From: Geobacillus thermocatenulatus
Lineage (GTDB): Bacteria > Bacillota > Bacilli > Bacillales > Anoxybacillaceae
Reading direction: 5' to 3'
Assembly (NCBI RefSeq): GCF_002217655.1
Contig: NZ_NEWK01000001.1
Span: 382,001 to 446,000, forward strand
Length of the DNA: 64,000 nt
Shown here: positions 61,057 through 64,000 of the stretch, one piece after another
Layout: each line of letters begins with the position of its first letter
How positions within the stretch are numbered: position 1 is the first letter of the stretch
Made by a program: the position numbers and the translations under genes
Notes under the pieces: model-generated
The model's database searches: none
The model's input: the letters and a program-made list of their open reading frames with translations, nothing else
Told to the model about the DNA's origin: nothing

Positions 61057-62652
61057 ATGCTCTCGACATTCCACGGCCTTGAAGCCGCCCGGCGCGGCAT
61101 GATGGCCCAACAAGCCGCCTTGTACACGACAAGCCATAACATCGCCAACGCCAATACGGAAGGGTATACACGGCAGCGCGTTCAACTGCAGCCGACGCCG
61201 CCGTTCCCGACGCCCGGCCTCAACCGCCCGAACATTCCGGGGCAGATGGGGACAGGGGTGGAAGCGTCGTCGGTCGAACGGGTGCGCGAATATTTCCTTG
61301 ACATCCAATACCGCGGCGAAAACAGCAAGCTCGGCTATTGGGAAGCGCGCGCGGATGCGGTGTCGAAGATGGAAGACATCATGAACGAGCCGTCCGACAG
61401 CGGGCTGGCGAAAACGATGGACCAGTTTTGGCAGGCGCTGCAAGATTTGAGCACCCAACCGGAGAACGAAGGGGCGCGCTCCGTCGTCCGCCAGCGCGGG
61501 TTGGCGGTTGTCGAGACGTTCCATTACTTGTCCAATTCCTTGGCGCAAATCCGCACGGACATCGGCACGCAAATCGGCACGACGGTGACGGAAATCAACT
61601 CCCTTCTCAACCAAATCAGCGCGTTGAATGAACGGATCGCCGAAATCGAACCGAACGGCTATTTGCCGAACGACTTGTATGACGAGCGCGACCGGTTGAT
61701 CGATCAGCTGTCACAGTATATGGAGATCGGCGTGGAAAAGCATCCAACCGGCGGAAACGCTTTGCCCATGGCGGAAGGAACGTACGATGTTTACGTGATG
61801 AACGGGAGTGCGAAAGTGTATCTCGTTCAAGGGCGCACGGCGTCTGTTGTGTCATTTCCTGACGGCAGCGATGTCGACGGCGACGGGGTGAAGGAAATGC
61901 CCCCCGCTTCAGGCGTTAATACGCTTGATGTCAGCGGGACGACCATTTCCTTCACGGCTCTTTCCAACGGCAAGCTGCGCGGGTTGATTGAAGGATACGG
62001 CTATCAGGCGGGAACGGACGCCAGCGGCCAGCCGATCGTCAAAGGGCTGTATCCAGACATGCTCGCCAACTTGGACAAGCTCGCCTATACGTTCGGCACG
62101 GTGTTCAACGCCGTTCATCAACAGGGCTACGGGTTAAACGGAAACACGAATCACCCGTTTTTTGACGGGATCAGTGCCGTGAGCGGCGCGGCGAACACGA
62201 TCAAGCTCGCTGCCGACATCGACGATTTGGCGAACATCGCGGCGTCGACGAAAAGCGGGGAAACAGGGAACGGCAACAACGCCATCAACCTCGCCAACGT
62301 CCGCAGCCTGCTTTTGTCCAATGCGACCGTTTCGCTGCAAGACGGCGTCTCCGTCAACTTGGCCTCCCTGAATTTGCCGCTTTCCTCAGGCACGGTCGAA
62401 ACGAACTACCAAGGCTGGATCGGCCAGCTTGGCGTCGACGGCGAGCAGGCGAACCGGATGAAAACGAACAGCGAAACGCTGCGCCAGTCGGTGGAGGAAA
62501 AGCGGCAGTCAGTGAGCTCCGTGTCGCTCGATGAAGAGATGATGAACATGATCAAATTCCAGCACGCCTACAACGCCGCGGCAAGGCAAATCACGGTGAT
62601 TGACGAAATGCTCGATAAACTCATCAACGGCATGGGCGTCGTCGGAAGGTAG
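61057..62652 (+). CDS. flgK: Hook-filament junction protein FlgK (HAP1)
   Basis: 531 residues; AAGGAGG upstream. N-terminal rod/hook motif FHGLEAARRGMMAQQAALYTTSHNIANANTEGYTRQ with the ANA.T.GYTRQ core, the FlgK-specific FWQALQDLSTQPENEGARSVV, and the C-terminal EEMMNMIKFQHAYNAAARQITVIDEMLDKLI. It joins the hook to the filament together with FlgL. It lies 12 bases after flgN. Confidence 0.96.
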   Translation: MLSTFHGLEAARRGMMAQQAALYTTSHNIANANTEGYTRQRVQLQPTPPFPTPGLNRPNIPGQMGTGVEASSVERVREYFLDIQYRGENSKLGYWEARADAVSKMEDIMNEPSDSGLAKTMDQFWQALQDLSTQPENEGARSVVRQRGLAVVETFHYLSNSLAQIRTDIGTQIGTTVTEINSLLNQISALNERIAEIEPNGYLPNDLYDERDRLIDQLSQYMEIGVEKHPTGGNALPMAEGTYDVYVMNGSAKVYLVQGRTASVVSFPDGSDVDGDGVKEMPPASGVNTLDVSGTTISFTALSNGKLRGLIEGYGYQAGTDASGQPIVKGLYPDMLANLDKLAYTFGTVFNAVHQQGYGLNGNTNHPFFDGISAVSGAANTIKLAADIDDLANIAASTKSGETGNGNNAINLANVRSLLLSNATVSLQDGVSVNLASLNLPLSSGTVETNYQGWIGQLGVDGEQANRMKTNSETLRQSVEEKRQSVSSVSLDEEMMNMIKFQHAYNAAARQITVIDEMLDKLINGMGVVGR

Positions 62653-62662
62653 GTGAACGGTG

Positions 62663-63556
62663 ATGCGCATTACGCAAAGCATGTTGGCGAACAATACGCT
62701 TAAGCAGATTGCCCGAAGCTACGCCAATTTGGACAAATACCAAACCCAGCTCTCGACAGGGAAAAAAATCACCCGCCCATCCGATGACCCTGTCGTCGCC
62801 ATGAAAGGAATCGCCTATCGCTCGAATTTGGCGGAAGTCGAGCAGTTCAAACGCAACTTCTCGGAAGCGTACAACTGGGTGGAAAACTCCGATTCGGCGC
62901 TTGACAAGGCGACGCAGGCGCTGCAGCGCATCCGCGAGCTCACCGTGCAGGCGAGCAACGACACATACGAAGAAACGCAGCGCCAGGCGATCGCCAAAGA
63001 AGTGCGCCAGTTGACGGAACATTTGGTCACGATCGCCAATACGAAAGTCGGCGACAAATACATCTTCAACGGGGCGAAAACGACGGAGCCGCCTGTGACG
63101 GTGAACCCGGACGGCACGATTTCCGTGTCGGCAAACAGCCAACAGCTGAACATTGAGCTCGCCAAAGGCATTTACATTCCGGTCAACATTCCGCCGAGCA
63201 CAGCGTTTGGCGCGGGCGGCGGATTGTTTTCCGACTTGCAAAACTTGGCCGTTTCCCTCGAAAATCCAAGCACGACCGGCGATGATGTAGCGGGCTATTT
63301 AGACAAACTCGACAGCCACTTGACGAATTTGCTCGGCGTCCGCGCCGAACTCGGCGCGCGCATGAACCGGATCGAGCTGATGGAAGACCGCATCGACAGC
63401 CAGCAGGTGATCGCGGAAAAAATGTTGTCGGACAACGAAGACGTTGATCTGGAAAAAGTCATCACTGATTTGAAAACGCAAGAAAGCGTCCACCGTGCGG
63501 CGTTGGCCGTCGGCGCGCGCGTCATTCAGCCGACGCTCGTTGACTTTTTGCGTTAA
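62663..63556 (+). CDS. flgL: Hook-filament junction protein FlgL (HAP3)
   Basis: 297 residues from the ATG at 62663, with GGTGAACGG upstream. Flagellin-like N-terminus (MRITQSMLANNTLKQIARSYANL, LSTGKKITRPSDDPVVAMKG) and C-terminus (VDLEKVITDLKTQESVHRAALAVGARVIQPTLVDFL). It forms the ring of junction subunits next to FlgK. A short gap leads to yviE. Confidence 0.95.
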   Translation: MRITQSMLANNTLKQIARSYANLDKYQTQLSTGKKITRPSDDPVVAMKGIAYRSNLAEVEQFKRNFSEAYNWVENSDSALDKATQALQRIRELTVQASNDTYEETQRQAIAKEVRQLTEHLVTIANTKVGDKYIFNGAKTTEPPVTVNPDGTISVSANSQQLNIELAKGIYIPVNIPPSTAFGAGGGLFSDLQNLAVSLENPSTTGDDVAGYLDKLDSHLTNLLGVRAELGARMNRIELMEDRIDSQQVIAEKMLSDNEDVDLEKVITDLKTQESVHRAALAVGARVIQPTLVDFLR

Positions 63557-63590
63557 ACTAGCGTAACGCCCGCCGAAAGGAGCGATGGCT

Positions 63591-64000
63591 GTGCGCATTC
63601 CGCAGCTTAGGATGGAAGCGACGTACGCCAAGCTGGCGATCTCAAGCGAACGGGCGCGGCTTGACATCACCCAGCCGCCCGCGGAGATGACGATCGAGCA
63701 ACCGCCCGCTGACATGCGCATCGCCGCCATTCCCGCCCGCCTGACGATCGACCAGACCGAGGCGTGGGCGGCGGTCAACAACAAGCACGTGTTTCGGCTG
63801 ATCGAAGACGCGGCCGCTGACGGACGGCAAGCGGTGCTCGACTTCATCGAGCGCGCCGCCATTCAAGGCGATGAACTGATGCGCATTGAATACGGCGGTG
63901 ATCCCCTCGTGGAACAGGCGGAGGCCAACAGCGAAGGCCCGCCGCTTGAGTTGGGCATCGCCCTCGTCCCGCCGCCGTTTAGCGTCAAGGTCGACTATGA
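63591..64000 (+). CDS. yviE: YviE-like protein (DUF6470), cut by window end
   Basis: At least 136 residues, open at the right edge. AAAGGAG fits the GTG at 63591 (MRIPQLRMEATYAKL), not the ATG at 63585. Repeated short strands such as LDITQPPAEMTIEQPPADM match the YviE family. In Bacillus yviE precedes fliW and csrA after flgL. Its function is unknown. Confidence 0.88.
   Translation, partial: MRIPQLRMEATYAKLAISSERARLDITQPPAEMTIEQPPADMRIAAIPARLTIDQTEAWAAVNNKHVFRLIEDAAADGRQAVLDFIERAAIQGDELMRIEYGGDPLVEQAEANSEGPPLELGIALVPPPFSVKVDY

Noticed and set aside
60277-61614. 445-residue minus-strand frame opposite flgM-flgN-flgK
   Set aside because: Antisense shadow over three confidently identified flagellar genes.

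Overview
The window looks like a chromosome segment of a thermophilic Bacillaceae, most likely Geobacillus or a close relative. Reasons: the lcp (tagU), yvyE, degSU, degV, comF and flg genes known from Bacillus subtilis; codon usage of moderate to high GC from about 12.9 kb onward; a 3' fragment of an amylopullulanase-type gene; and an S-layer/secondary cell wall polymer (SCWP) region with secA2 and slaP. No rRNA, tRNA or CRISPR array was seen.

Layout. (1) 1-12.6 kb is an AT-rich accessory region full of insertion-sequence debris. It holds ABC-2 permeases, a VanZ-like protein, a small secreted protein, and a minus-strand bacteriocin-like cluster: a 70-residue peptide resembling leaderless aureocin A53/lacticin Q peptides, two ABC transporters and a small membrane protein. 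A divergent two-component system (10.1-12.5 kb) probably controls the transporter next to it. (2) 12.9-16.3 kb is a displaced core block: the 5' half of a cell wall amidase gene, an LCP ligase gene and yvyE, flanked by perfect 129-bp inverted repeats. (3) 16.4-20.7 kb is a scar zone: truncated TnpB, truncated amylopullulanase gene, and a decayed AbiE toxin-antitoxin pair between 114-bp direct repeats. (4) 20.7-31.6 kb encodes secreted proteins, several sharing one ~85-residue surface module, then SlaP and SecA2 for S-layer export. (5) 31.8-45.9 kb is an SCWP operon: TagO-type initiating transferase; WbpA/B/D/E/I-like enzymes that together predict UDP-ManNAc(3NAc)A synthesis; flippase, polymerase, chain-length protein and three glycosyltransferases. 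(6) 46-49.3 kb holds a SpoIID/LytB protein, an SH3 protein and the 3' half of the split amidase gene, ended by a 252-bp near-perfect palindrome. (7) 49.6-64 kb is degS-degU, degV, comFA-comFC and a late flagellar run (FliK-like, FlhB-like, FliS, flagellin, YaaR-like, YvyF, FlgM, FlgN, FlgK, FlgL, YviE) with three sigma-D promoters.

The main discovery is a rearrangement readable to the base. The amidase half at 12879-14218 and the half at 48217-49312 join in frame into one 812-codon gene when a single copy of the 8-bp sequence AACGGAGA is kept. The other edge of the moved block, upstream of yvyE, shares TTGCTGGCG with the sequence next to degS. This restores the order amidase-lcp-yvyE-degS, which matches Bacillus. 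The inverted repeats around the block and the palindrome left at the old site appear to be the two ends of one insertion-sequence family. The second notable item is the bacteriocin-like cluster.
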